Below are positions 35,185 through 49,139 of a stretch of DNA of 64,000 bases, in pieces; position 1 is the first letter of the stretch; the number at the start of each line of letters is the position of its first letter. The notes under the pieces were generated by a model, which was not told the DNA's origin, ran no database searches, and saw nothing but the letters and a program-made list of their open reading frames with translations. Source of the DNA: Schistosoma mansoni (taxonomy: Eukaryota > Platyhelminthes > Trematoda > Strigeidida > Schistosomatidae); the NCBI RefSeq assembly GCF_000237925.1, contig NC_031500.1, forward strand, positions 19,617,753-19,681,752, read 5' to 3'. Made by a program: the position numbers and the translations under genes.

Positions 35185-36370
35185 CATGATGTGGGCACTT
35201 TTGAAATCATCAATAACCATGTGCATCACTTCGATCACGTCGTCCCAATCACACTTCACGAGTCCACTCAACACAAACACTCCTCAGTCTGATCAGTCAA
35301 CTGGTCAGTCGACAGCATCAACGACATGCTGTGCTTCACAAACTACGTCATCTGTGTTCGACCGATTCCAGTCACACACTCACCACCACGTACACATGTC
35401 CAAATCACACATGTTCATCAAGCTACCACATATCCACACCGATTCATCCTACTCTACACTTGTACACCTGCATGTGACTACGCACATGTGTAATTCAGCC
35501 ATTGTATTTCACAGACTGATCCAGTATTGATGCTTGTGTGTGTATGTGATTGCAGAGTTGCGTGCACTGTGGGATATTTTGTGCGAGCGAAACAATGTTG
35601 TTGGTGGCATTGCGTGTCGTTTGTATGTGTGTTGTGAATGTGTGATGTTATGTATGTGGTGAGCGTGCAACTACGGTGTGGTGGTGTGGAGGTTGGCACT
35701 CCGACCTGTGAATTCAGTGACCCGAGTTCGAGTCTGGGAGGAGCCTCGTCCTGTCAGGTGTCTTCAAACTACCACTGACCACCATGTGAAACACTTCAAG
35801 ATGCATTCCTCCGACCACATCACACCACTCACACTCGACCAGTGCACACTGCTACTTCTCAGTCAGCACGTTTGTCCAACCGTTTCGTGTGACCGGAATA
35901 GTGGTCGTGATGTCCGTGAGACGATCGAATGGCACACCAGCTAGACACAGTGTACCGAATCAGATGTTGATGTTGTCCTGGATAGCTTGGTGTATTGGAT
36001 GACATAGACCGACGCTTCACTAATGTCAATGTGTCGGTGCTAGTGTGTTCGTGCACATGTGAGTTGGAGTGAGTGTGTGAGTGAGTCAGGGATACATGAA
36101 TTCAGTAGGCGATTCGTTTGTTTGTCTGACTGTCAGTTTGCTCCACATGTATGCACGTGGATGTCAGGAAGAGTGAGTGGTTCAGTTTTGTTGTGTGTAG
36201 GTGTAGATGTAGGTGACGGTGAACCTGAAGGACAAGATGGGGATGAATATGTGAGTGACGTTATGTAGATGCTGGTAATGGAATGGATAATTGCATGTGG
36301 AATTGTAGTTGAAATATGTTAGGTATGGTCAGAATGTGTGGTGTTGTGTGTATGGTAGCGACGCGAACGT

Positions 36371-36442
36371 GGCCTCGTGGTGTAGCGGTGAGCACTTCGG
36401 ACTCTGAATCCGGCAACCCGAGTTCGAATCTCGACGAGGCCT
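36371..36442 (+). tRNA. tRNA-Gln(CTG), unit 18
   Basis: A58 present, C-A at pair 49-65. Confidence 0.85.
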
Positions 36443-37628
36443 CATGATGTGGGCACTTTTGAAATCATCAATAACCATGTGCATCACTTCGATCACGTCG
36501 TCCCAATCACACTTCACGAGTCCACTCAACACAAACACTCCTCAGTCTGATCAGTCAACTGGTCAGTCGACAGCATCAACGACATGCTGTGCTTCACAAA
36601 CTACGTCATCTGTGTTCGACCGATTCCAGTCACACACTCACCACCACGTACACATGTCCAAATCACACATGTTCATCAAGCTACCACATATCCACACCGA
36701 TTCATCCTACTCTACACTTGTACACCTGCATGTGACTACGCACATGTGTAATTCAGCCATTGTATTTCACAGACTGATCCAGTATTGATGCTTGTGTGTG
36801 TATGTGATTGCAGAGTTGCGTGCACTGTGGGATATTTTGTGCGAGCGAAACAATGTTGTTGGTGGCATTGCGTGTCGTTTGTATGTGTGTTGTGAATGTG
36901 TGATGTTATGTATGTGGTGAGCGTGCAACTACGGTGTGGTGGTGTGGAGGTTGGCACTCCGACCTGTGAATTCAGTGACCCGAGTTCGAGTCTGGGAGGA
37001 GCCTCGTCCTGTCAGGTGTCTTCAAACTACCACTGACCACCATGTGAAACACTTCAAGATGCATTCCTCCGACCACATCACACCACTCACACTCGACCAG
37101 TGCACACTGCTACTTCTCAGTCAGCACGTTTGTCCAACCGTTTCGTGTGACCGGAATAGTGGTCGTGATGTCCGTGAGACGATCGAATGGCACACCAGCT
37201 AGACACAGTGTACCGAATCAGATGTTGATGTTGTTCTGAATAGCTTGGTGTATTGGATGACATAGACCGACGCTTCACTAATGTCAATGTGTCGGTGCTA
37301 GTGTGTTCGTGCACATGTGAGTTGGAGTGAGTGTGTGAGTGAGTCAGGGATACATGAATTCAGTAGGCGATTCGTTTGTTTGTCTGACTGTCAGTTTGCT
37401 CCACATGTATGCACGTGGATGTCAGGAAGAGTGAGTGGTTCAGTTTTGTTGTGTGTAGGTGTAGATGTAGGTGACGGTGAATCTGAAGGACAAGATGGGG
37501 ATGAATATGTGAGTGACGTTATATAGATGCTGGTAATGGAATGGATAATTGCATGTGGAATTGTAGTTGAAATATGTTAGGTATGGTCAGAATGTGTGGT
37601 GTTGTGTGTATGGTAGCGACGCGAACGT

Positions 37629-37700
37629 GGCCTCGTGGTGTAGCGGTGAGCACTTCGGACTCTGAATCCGGCAACCCGAGTTCGAATCTCGACGAGGCCT
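37629..37700 (+). tRNA. tRNA-Gln(CTG), unit 19
   Basis: A58 present, C-A at pair 49-65. The upstream flank has the rare ATATAG (for ATGTAG) at 37521, shared only with unit 34. Confidence 0.85.
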
Positions 37701-38886
37701 CATGATGTGGGCACTTTTGAAATCATCAATAACCATGTGCATCACTTCGATCACGTCGTCCCAATCACACTTCACGAGTCCACTCAACACAAACACTCCT
37801 CAGTCTGATCAGTCAACTGGTCAGTCGACAGCATCAACGACATGCTGTGCTTCACAAACTACGTCATCTGTGTTCGACCGATTCCAGTCACACACTCACC
37901 ACCACGTACACATGTCCAAATCACACATGTTCATCAAGCTACCACATATCCACACCGATTCATCCTACTCTACACTTGTACACCTGCATGTGACTACGCA
38001 CATGTGTAATTCAGCCATTGTATTTCACAGACTGATCCAGTATTGATGCTTGTGTGTGTATGTGATTGCAGAGTTGCGTGCACTGTGGGATATTTTGTGC
38101 GAGCGAAACAATGTTGTTGGTGGCATCGCGTGTCGTTTGTATGTGTGTTGTGAATGTGTGATGTTATGTATGTGGCGAGCGTGCAACTACGGTGTGGTGG
38201 TGTGGAGGTTGGCACTCCGACCTGTGAATTCAGTGACCCGAGTTCGAGTCTGGGAGGAGCCTCGTCCTGTCAGGTGTCTTCAAACTACCACTGACCACCA
38301 TGTGAAACACTTCAAGATGCATTCCTCCGACCACATCACACCACTCACACTCGACCAGTGCACACTGCTACTTCTCAGTCAGCACGTTTGTCCAACCGTT
38401 TCGTGTGACCGGAATAGTGGTCGTGATGTCCGTGAGACGATCGAATGGCACACCAGCTAGACACAGTGTACCGAATCAGATGTTGATGTTGTCCTGGATA
38501 GCTTGGTGTATTGGATGACATAGATCGACGCTTCACTAATGTCAATGTGTCGGTGCTAGTGTGTTCGTGCACATGTGAGTTGGAGTGAGTATGTGAGTGA
38601 GTCAGGGATACATGAATTCAGTAGGCGATTCGTTTGTTTGTCTGACTGTCAGTTTGCTCCACATGTATGCACGTGGATGTCAGGAAGAGTGAGTGGTTCA
38701 GTTTTGTTGTGTGTAGGTGTAGATGTAGGTGACGGTGAATCTGAAGGACAAGATGGGGATGAATATGTGAGTGACGTTATGTAGATGCTGGTAATGGAAT
38801 GGATAATTGCATGTGGAATTGTAGTTGAAATATGTTAGGTATGGTCAGAATGTGTGGTGTTGTGTGTATGGTAGCGACGCGAACGT

Positions 38887-38958
38887 GGCCTCGTGGTGTA
38901 GCGGTGAGCACTTCGGACTCTGAATCCGGCAACCCGAGTTCGAATCTCGGCGAGGCCT
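38887..38958 (+). tRNA. tRNA-Gln(CTG), unit 20, fully canonical
   Basis: A58 and G65 present. First unit with the alternative 3' flank (CTTGTGATG instead of CTCATGATG) and the 13-bp insertion after CACTTCG (39001-39021 region). Confidence 0.93.
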
Positions 38959-40179
38959 TGTGATGTGTGCACTTTTGAAATCATCACTAAACATGTGCAT
39001 CACTTCGCAACAACACCTCGATCACGTCGTCCCAATCACACTTCACGAGTCCACTCAACACAAACACTCCTCAGTCTGATCAGTCAACTGGTCAGTCGAC
39101 AGCATCAACGACATGCTGTGATTCACAAACTACATCATATGTGTTCGACCGATTCCAGTCACACACTCACCACTACGTACACATGTCCAAATCACACATG
39201 TTCATCAAGCTACCACATATCCACACCGATTCATCCTACTCTACACTTGTACACCTGCATGTGACTACGCACATGTGTAATTCAGCCATTGTATTTCACA
39301 GACTGATCCAGTATTGATGCTTGTGTGTGTATGTGATTGCAGAGTTGCGTGCACTGTGGGATATTTTGTGCGAGCGAAACAATGTTGTTGGTGGCATCGC
39401 GTGTCGTTTGTATGTGTGATGTGAATGTGTGATGTTATGTATGTGGTGAGCGTGCAACTACGGTGTGGTGGTGTGGAGGTTGGCACTCCGACCTGTGAAT
39501 TCAGTGACCCGAGTTCGAGTCTGGGAGGAGCCTCGTCCTGTCAGGTGTCTTCAAACTACCACTGACCACCATGTGAAACACTTCAAGATGCATTCCTCCG
39601 ACCACATCACACCACTCACACTCGACCAGTGCACACTGCTACTTCTCAGTCAGCACGTTTGTCCAACCGTTTCGTGTGACCGGAATAGTGGTCGTGATGT
39701 CCGTGAGACGATCGAATGGCACACCAGCTAGACACAGTGTACCGAATCAGATGTTGATGTTGTCCTGGATAGCTTGGTGTATTGGATGACATAGGTCGAC
39801 GCTTCACTAATGTCAATGTGTCGGTGCTAGTGTGTTCGTGCACATGTGAGTTGGAGTGAGTGTGTGAGTGAGTCAGGGATACATGAATTCAGTAGGCGAT
39901 TCGTTTGTTTGTCTGACTGTCAGTTTGCTCCACATGTATGCACGTGGATGTCAGGAAGAGTGAGTGGTTCAGTTTTGTTGTGTGTAGGTGTAGATGTAGG
40001 TGACGGTGAATCTGAAGGACAAGATGGGGATGAATATGTGAGTGACGTTATGTAGATGCTGGTAATGGAATGGATAATTGTATGTGGAATTGTTGTTGAT
40101 ACATGGTAGATAAGATGTAGTTATGATGTAGGTATGATCAGAATGTGTGGTGTTGTGCGTGTGGTAGCGACGCGAACGT

Positions 40180-40251
40180 GGCCTCGTGGTGTAGCGGTGA
40201 GCACTTCGGACTTTGAATCCGGCAACCCGAGTTCGAATCTCGGCGAGGCCT
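40180..40251 (+). tRNA. tRNA-Gln(TTG), unit 21, fully canonical
   Basis: Anticodon TTG, A58 and G65 present. It has the alternative 3' flank and the 22-bp longer 5' flank (about 40080-40140), but not the 13-bp insertion. Confidence 0.93.
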
Positions 40252-41459
40252 TGTGATGTGTGCACTTTTGAAATCATCAATAACCATGTGCATCACTTCG
40301 ATCACGTCGTCCCAATCACACTTCACGAGTCCACTCAACACAAACACTCCTCAGTCTGATCAGTCAACTGGTCAGTCGACAGCATCAACGACATGCTGTG
40401 ATTCACAAACTACATCATATGTGTTCGACCGATTCCAGTCACACACTCATCACTACGTACACATGTCCAAATCACACATGTTCATCAAGCTACCACATAT
40501 CCACACCGATTCATCCTACTCTACACTTGTACACCTGCATGTGACTACGCACATGTGTAATTCAGCCATTGTATTTCACAGACTGATCCAGTATTGATGC
40601 TTGTGTGTGTATGTGATTGCAGTGTTGCGTGCACTGTGGGATATTTTGTGCGAGCGAAACAATGTTGTTGGTGGCATCGCGTGTCGTTTGTATGTGTGAT
40701 GTGAATGTGTGATGTTATGTATGTGGTGAGCGTGCAACTACGGTGTGGTGGTGTGGAGGTTGGCACTCCGACCTGTGAATTCAGTGACCCGAGTTCGAGT
40801 CTGGGAGGAGCCTCGTCCTGTCAGGTGTCTTCAAACTACCACTGACCACCATGTGAAACACTTCAAGATGCATTCCTCCGACCACATCACACCACTCACA
40901 CTCGACCAGTGCACACTGCTACTTCTCAGTCAGCACGTTTGTCCAACCGTTTCGTGTGACCGGAATAGTGGTCGTGATGTCCGTGAGACGATCGAATGGC
41001 ACACCAGCTAGACACAGTGTACCGAATCAGATGTTGATGTTGTCCTGGATAGCTTGGTGTATTGGATGACATAGGTCGACGCTTCACTAATGTCAATGTG
41101 TCGGTGCTAGTGTGTTCGTGCACATGTGAGTTGGAGTGAGTGTGTGAGTGAGTCAGGGATACATGAATTCAGTAGGCGATTCGTTTGTTTGTCTGACTGT
41201 CAGTTTGCTCCACATGTATGCACGTGGATGTCAGGAAGAGTGAGTGGTTCAGTTTTGTTGTGTGTAGGTGTAGATGTAGGTGACGGTGAATCTGAAGGAC
41301 AAGATGGGGATGAATATGTGAGTGACGTTATGTAGATGCTGGTAATGGAATGGATAATTGTATGTGGAATTGTTGTTGATACATGGTAGATAAGATGTAG
41401 TTATGATGTAGGTATGATCAGAATGTGTGGTGTTGTGCGTGTGGTAGCGACGCGAACGT

Positions 41460-41531
41460 GGCCTCGTGGTGTAGCGGTGAGCACTTCGGACTTTGAATCC
41501 GGCAACCCTAGTTCGAATCTCGGCGAGGCCT
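41460..41531 (+). tRNA. tRNA-Gln(TTG), unit 22, T-stem mismatch
   Basis: Anticodon TTG, A58 and G65 present, but the 5' T-stem reads CCTAG instead of CCGAG (G51T), breaking pair 51-63. The only copy with this change. Both alternative flanks are present. Confidence 0.8.
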
Positions 41532-42730
41532 TGTGATGTGTGCACTTTTGAAATCATCACTAAACATGTGCATCACTTCGCAACAACACCTCGATCACGT
41601 CGTCCCAATCACACTTCACGAGTCCACTCAACACAAACACTCCTCAGTCTGATCAGTCAACTGGTCAGTCGACAGCATCAACGACATGCTGTGATTCACA
41701 AACTACATCATATGTGTTCGACCGATTCCAGTCACACACTCACCACTACGTACACATGTCCAAATCACACATGTTCATCAAGCTACCACATATCCACACC
41801 GATTCATCCTACTCTACACTTGTACACCTGCATGTGACTACGCACATGTGTAATTCAGCCATTGTATTTCACAGACTGATCCAGTATTGATGCTTGTGTG
41901 TGTATGTGATTGCAGTGTTGCGTGCACTGTGGGATATTTTGTGCGAGCGAAACAATGTTGTTGGTGGCATCGCGTGTCGTTTGTATGTGTGATGTGAATG
42001 TGTGATGTTATGTATGTGGTGAGCGTGCAACTACGGTGTGGTGGTGTGGAGGTTGGCACTCCGACCTGTGAATTCAGTGACCCGAGTTCGAGTCTGGGAG
42101 GAGCCTCGTCCTGTCAGGTGTCTTCAAACTACCACTGACCACCATGTGAAACACTTCAAGATGCATTCCTCCGACCACATCACACCACTCACACTCGACC
42201 AGTGCACACTGCTACTTCTCAGTCAGCACGTTTGTCCAACCGTTTCGTGTGACCGGAATAGTGGTCGTGATGTCCGTGAGACGATCGAATGGCACACCAG
42301 CTAGACACAGTGTACCGAATCAGATGTTGATGTTGTTCTGAATAGCTTGGTGTATTGGATGACATAGGTCGACGCTTCACTAATGTCAATGTGTCGGTGC
42401 TAGTGTGTTCGTGCACATGTGAGTTGGAGTGAGTGTGTGAGTGAGTCAGGGATACATGAATTCAGTAGGCGATTCGTTTGTTTGTCTGACTGTCAGTTTG
42501 CTCCACATGTATGCACGTGGATGTCAGGAAGAGTGAGTGGTTCAGTTTTGTTGTGTGTAGGTGTAGATGTAGGTGACGGTGAATCTGAAGGACAAGATGG
42601 GGATGAATATGTGAGTGACGTTATGTAGATGCTGGTAATGGAATGGATAATTGCATGTGGAATTGTAGTTGAAATATGTTAGGTATGATCAGAATGTGTG
42701 GTGTTGTGCGTGTGGTAGCGACGCGAACGT

Positions 42731-42802
42731 GGCCTCGTGGTGTAGCGGTGAGCACTTCGGACTTTGAATCCGGCAACCCGAGTTCGAATCTCGGCGAGGC
42801 CT
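42731..42802 (+). tRNA. tRNA-Gln(TTG), unit 23, fully canonical
   Basis: Anticodon TTG, A58 and G65 present. Alternative 3' flank with the 13-bp insertion, but the standard-length 5' flank. Confidence 0.93.
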
Positions 42803-44001
42803 TGTGATGTGTGCACTTTTGAAATCATCACTAAACATGTGCATCACTTCGCAACAACACCTCGATCACGTCGTCCCAATCACACTTCACGAGTCCACTC
42901 AACACAAACACTCCTCAGTCTGATCAGTCAACTGGTCAGTCGACAGCATCAACGACATGCTGTGCTTCACAAACTACATCATCTGTGTTCGACAGATTCC
43001 AGTCACACACTCACCACCACGTACACATGTCCAAATCACACATGTTCATCAAGCTACCACATATCCACACCGATTCATCCTACTCTACACTTGTACACCT
43101 GCATGTGACTACGCACATGTGTAATTCAGCCATTGTATTTCACAGACTGATCCAGTATTGATGCTTGTGTGTGTATGTGATTGCAGAGTTGCGTGCACTG
43201 TGGGATATTTTGTGCGAGCGAAACAATGTTGTTGGTGGCATTGCGTGTCGTTTGTATGTGTGTTGTGAATGTGTGATGTTATGTATGTGGTGAGCGTGCA
43301 ACTACGGTGTGGTGGTGTGGAGGTTGGCACTCCGACCTGTGAATTCAGTGACCCGAGTTCGAGTCTGGGAGGAGCCTCGTCCTGTCAGGTGTCTTCAAAC
43401 TACCACTGACCACCATGTGAAACACTTCAAGATGCATTCCTCCGACCACATCACACCACTCACACTCGACCAGTGCACACTGCTACTTCTCAGTCAGCAC
43501 GTTTGTCCAACCGTTTCGTGTGACCGGAATAGTGGTCGTGATGTCCGTGAGACGATCGAATGGCACACCAGCTAGACACAGTGTACCGAATCAGATGTTG
43601 ATGTTGTTCTGAATAGCTTGGTGTATTGGATGACATAGACCGACGCTTCACTAATGTCAATGTGTCGGTGCTAGTGTGTTCGTGCACATGTGAGTTGGAG
43701 TGAGTGTGTGAGTGAGTCAGGGATACATGAATTCAGTAGGCGATTCGTTTGTTTGTCTGACTGTCAGTTTGCTCCACATGTATGCACGTGGATGTCAGGA
43801 AGAGTGAGTGGTTCAGTTTTGTTGTGTGTAGGTGTAGATGTAGGTGACGGTGAATCTGAAGGACAAGATGGGGATGAATATGTGAGTGACGTTATGTAGA
43901 TGCTGGTAATGGAATGGATAATTGCATGTGGAATTGTAGTTGAAATATGTTAGGTATGGTCAGAATGTGTGGTGTTGTGTGTATGGTAGCGACGCGAACG
44001 T

Positions 44002-44073
44002 GGCCTCGTGGTGTAGCGGTGAGCACTTCGGACTCTGAATCCGGCAACCCGAGTTCGGATCTCGACGAGGCCT
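44002..44073 (+). tRNA. tRNA-Gln(CTG), unit 24, A58G variant
   Basis: A58G and A65; a standard unit inside the region dominated by TTG units. Confidence 0.62.
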
Positions 44074-45258
44074 CATGATGTGGGCACTTTTGAAATCATC
44101 AATAACCATGTGCATCACTTCGATCACGTCGTCCCAATCACACTTCACGAGTCCACTCAACACAAACACTCCTCAGTCTGATCAGTCAACTGGTCAGTCG
44201 ACAGCATCAACGACATGCTGTGCTTCACAAACTACGTCATCTGTGTTCGACCGATTCCAGTCACACACTCACCACCACGTACACATGTCCAAATCACACA
44301 TGTCCATCAAGCTACCACATATCCACACCGATTCATCCTACTCTACACTTGTACACCTGCATGTGACTACGCACATGTGTAATTCAGCCATTGTATTTCA
44401 CAGACTGATCCAGTATTGATGCTTGTGTGTGTATGTGATTGCAGAGTTGCGTGCACTGTGGGATATTTTGTGCGAGCGAAACAATGTTGTTGGTGGCATC
44501 GCGTGTCGTTTGTATGTGTGTTGTGAATGTGTGATGTTATGTATGTGGTGAGCGTGCAACTACGGTGTGGTGGTGTGGAGGTTGGCACTCCGACCTGTGA
44601 ATTCAGTGACCCGAGTTCGAGTCTGGGAGGAGCCTCGTCCTGTCAGGTGTCTTCAAACTACCACTGACCACCATGTGAAACACTTCAAGATGCATTCCTC
44701 CGACCACATCACACCACTCACACTCGACCAGTGCACACTGCTACTTCTCAGTCAGCACGTTTGTCCAACCGTTTCGTGTGACCGGAATAGTGGTCGTGAT
44801 GTCCGTGAGACGATCGAATGGCACACCAGCTAGACACAGTGTACCGAATCAGATGTTGATGTTGTCCTGGATAGCTTGGTGTATTGGATGACATAGGTCG
44901 ACGCTTCACTAATGTCAATGTGTCGGTGCTAGTGTGTTCGTGCACATGTGAGTTGAAGTGAGTGTGTGAGTGAGTCAGGGATACATGAATTCAGTAGGCG
45001 ATTCGTTTGTTTGTCTGACTGTCAGTTTGCTCCCATGTATGCACGTGGATGTCAGGAAGAGTGAGTGGTTCAGTTTTGTTGTGTGTAGGTGTAGATGTAG
45101 GTGACGGTGAATCTGAAGGACAAGATGGGGATGAATATGTGAGTGACGTTATGTAGATGCTGGTAATGGAATGGATAATTGCATGTGGAATTGTAGTTGA
45201 AATATGTTAGGTATGGTCAGAATGTGTGGTGTTGTGTGTATGGTAGCGACGCGAACGT

Positions 45259-45330
45259 GGCCTCGTGGTGTAGCGGTGAGCACTTCGGACTTTGAATCCG
45301 GCAACCCGAGTTCGAATCTCGACGAGGCCT
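45259..45330 (+). tRNA. tRNA-Gln(TTG), unit 25
   Basis: Anticodon TTG with A58 and A65 in a standard flank. The upstream GT-rich part has a one-base deletion (GCTCCCATG for GCTCCACATG, about 45030; net spacing 1257). Confidence 0.86.
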
Positions 45331-46516
45331 CATGATGTGGGCACTTTTGAAATCATCAATAACCATGTGCATCACTTCGATCACGTCGTCCCAATCACAC
45401 TTCACGAGTCCACTCAACACAAACACTCCTCAGTCTGATCAGTCAACTGGTCAGTCGACAGCATCAACGACATGCTGTGATTCACAAACTACGTCATCTG
45501 TGTTCGACCGATTCCAGTCACACACTCACCACTACGTACACATGTCCAAATCACACATGTTCATCAAGCTACCACATATCCACACCGATTCATCCTACTC
45601 TACACTTGTACACCTGCATGTGACTACGCACATGTGTAATTCAGCCATTGTATTTCACAGACTGATCCAGTATTGATGCTTGTGTGTGTATGTGATTGCA
45701 GTGTTGCGTGCACTGTGGGATATTTTGTGCGAGCGAAACAATGTTGTTGGTGGCATCGCGTGTCGTTTGTATGTGTGATGTGAATGTGTGATGTTATGTA
45801 TGTGGTGAGCGTGCAACTACGGTGTGGTGGTGTGGAGGTTGGCACTCCGACCTGTGAATTCAGTGACCCGAGTTCGAGTCTGGGAGGAGCCTCGTCCTGT
45901 CAGGTGTCTTCAAACTACCACTGACCACCACGTGAAACACTTCAAGATGCATTCCTCCGACCACATCACACCACTCACACTCGACCAGTGCACACTGCTA
46001 CTTCTCAGTCAGCACGTTTGTCCAACCGTTTCGTGTGACCGGAATAGTGGTCGTGATGTCCGTGAGACGATCGAATGGCACACCAGCTAGACACAGTGTA
46101 CCGAATCAGATGTTGATGTTGTCCTGGATAGCTTGGTGTATTGGATGACATAGGTCGACGCTTCACTAATGTCAATGTGTCGGTGCTAGTGTGTTCGTGC
46201 ACATGTGAGTTGGAGTGAGTATGTGAGTGAGTCAGGGATACATGAATTCAGTAGGCGATTCGTTTGTTTATCTGACTGTCAGTTTGCTCCACATGTATGC
46301 ACGTGGATGTCAGGAAGAGTGAGTGGTTCAGTTTTGTTGTGTGTAGGTGTAGATGTAGGTGACGGTGAATCTGAAGGACAAGATGGGGATGAATATGTGA
46401 GTGACGTTATGTAGATGCTGGTAATGGAATGGATAATTGCATGTGGAATTGTAGTTGAAATATGTTAGGTATGGTCAGAATGTGTGGTGTTGTGTGTATG
46501 GTAGCGACGCGAACGT

Positions 46517-46588
46517 GGCCTCGTGGTGTAGCGGTGAGCACTTCGGACTCTGAATCCGGCAACCCGAGTTCGAATCTCGACGAGGCCT
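46517..46588 (+). tRNA. tRNA-Gln(CTG), unit 26
   Basis: A58 present, C-A at pair 49-65. Confidence 0.85.
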
Positions 46589-47796
46589 CATGATGTGGGC
46601 ACTTTTGAAATCATCAATAACCATGTGCATCACTTCGATCACGTCGTCCCAATCACACTTCACGAGTCCACTCAACACAAACACTCCTCAGTTTGATCAG
46701 TCAACTGGTCAGTCGACAGCATCAACGACATGCTGTGCTTCACAAACTACGTCATCTGTGTTCGACCGATTCCAGTCACACACTCACCACCACGTACACA
46801 TGTCCAAATCACACATGTTCATCAAGCTACCACATATCCACACCGATTCATCCTACTCTACACTTGTACACCTGCATGTGACTACGCACATGTGTAATTC
46901 AGCCATTGTATTTCACAGACTGATCCAGTATTGATGCTTGTGTGTGTATGTGATTGCAGTGTTGCGTGCACTGTGGGATATTTTGTGCGAGCGAAACAAT
47001 GTTGTTGGTGGCATCGCGTGTCGTTTGTATGTGTGTTGTGAATGTGTGATGTTATGTATGTGGTGAGCGTGCAACTACGGTGTGGTGGTGTGGAGGTTGG
47101 CACTCCGACCTGTGAATTCAGTGACCCGAGTTCGAGTCTGGGAGGAGCCTCGTCCTGTCAGGTGTCTTCAAACTACCACTGACCACCATGTGAAACACTT
47201 CAAGATGCATTCCTCCGACCACATCACACCACTCACACTCGACCAGTGCACACTGCTACTTCTCAGTCAGCACGTTTGTCCAACCGTTTCGTGTGACCGG
47301 AATAGTGGTCGTGATGTCCGTGAGACGATCGAATGGCACACCAGCTAGACACAGTGTACCGAATCAGATGTTGATGTTGTCCTGGATAGCTTGGTGTATT
47401 GGATGACATAGGTCGACGCTTCACTAATGTCAATGTATCGGTGCTAGTGTGTTCGTGCACATGTGAGTTGGAGTGAGTGTGTGAGTGAGTCAGGGATACA
47501 TGAATTCAGTAGGCGATTCGTTTGTTTGTCTGACTGTCAGTTTGCTCCACATGTATGCACGTGGATGTCAGGAAGAGTGAGTGGTTCAGTTTTGTTGTGT
47601 GTAGGTGTAGATGTAGGTGACGGTGAATCTGAAGGACAAGATGGGGATGAATATGTGAGTGACGTTATGTAGATGCTGGTAATGGAATGGATAATTGTAT
47701 GTGGAATTGTTGTTGATACATGGTAGATAAGATGTAGTTATGATGTAGGTATGATCAGAATGTGTGGTGTTGTGCGTGTGGTAGCGACGCGAACGT

Positions 47797-47868
47797 GGCC
47801 TCGTGGTGTAGCGGTGAGCACTTCGGACTTTGAATCCGGCAACCCGAGTTCGAATCTCGGCGAGGCCT
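47797..47868 (+). tRNA. tRNA-Gln(TTG), unit 27, fully canonical
   Basis: Anticodon TTG, A58 and G65 present, with the 22-bp longer 5' flank and the 13-bp 3' insertion. Isolated from the 40-42 kb cluster by four units. Confidence 0.93.
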
Positions 47869-49067
47869 TGTGATGTGTGCACTTTTGTAATCATCACTAA
47901 ACATGTGCATCACTTCGCAACAACACCTCGATCACGTCGTCCCAATCACACTTCACGAGTCCACTCAACACAAACACTCCTCAGTCTGATCAGTCAACTG
48001 GTCAGTCGACAGCATCAACGACATGCTGTGATTCACAAACTACATCATATGTGTTCGACCGATTCCAGTCACACACTCACCACTACGTACACATGTCCAA
48101 ATCACACATGTTCATCAAGCTACCACATATCCACACCGATTCATCCTACTCTACACTTGTACACCTGCATGTGACTACGCACATGTGTAATTCAGCCATT
48201 GTATTTCACAGACTGATCCAGTATTGATGCTTGTGTGTGTATGTGATTGCAGAGTTGCGTGCACTGTGGGATATTTTGTGCGAGCGAAACAATGTTGTTG
48301 GTGGCATCGCGTGTCGTTTGTATGTGTGTTGTGAATGTGTGATGTTATGTATGTGGTGAGCGTGCAACTACGGTGTGGTGGTGTGGAGGTTGGCACTCCG
48401 ACCTGTGAATTCAGTGACCCGAGTTCGAGTCTGGGAGGAGCCTCGTCCTGTCAGGTGTCTTCAAACTACCACTGACCACCATGTGAAACACTTCAAGATG
48501 CATTCCTCCGACCACATCATACCACTCACACTCGACCAGTGCACACTGCTACTTCTCAGTCAGCACGTTTGTCCAACCGTTTCGTGTGACCGGAATAGTG
48601 GTCGTGATGTCCGTGAGACGATCGAATGGCACACCAGCTAGACACAGTGTACCGAATCAGATGTTGATGTTGTCCTGGATAGCTTGGTGTATTGGATGAC
48701 ATAGATCGACGCTTCACTAATGTCAATGTGTCGGTGCTAGTGTGTTCGTGCACATGTGAGTTGGAGTGAGTGTGTGAGTGAGTCAGGGATACATGAATTC
48801 AGTAGGCGATTCGTTTGTTTGTCTGACTGTCAGTTTGCTCCACATGTATGCACGTGGATGTCAGGAAGAGTGAGTGGTTCAGTTTTGTTGTGTGTAGGTG
48901 TAGATGTAGGTGACGGTGAATCTGAAGGACAAGATGGGGATGAATATGTGAGTGACGTTATGTAGATGCTGGTAATGGAATGGATAATTGCATGTGGAAT
49001 TGTAGTTGAAATATGTTAGGTATGGTCAGAATGTGTGGTGTTGTGTGTATGGTAGCGACGCGAACGT

Positions 49068-49139
49068 GGCCTCGTGGTGTAGCGGTGAGCACTTCGGACT
49101 CTGAATCCGGCAACCCGAGTTCGGATCTCGACGAGGCCT
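49068..49139 (+). tRNA. tRNA-Gln(CTG), unit 28, A58G variant
   Basis: A58G and A65. Last tRNA before the vector/gap break. Confidence 0.62.
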
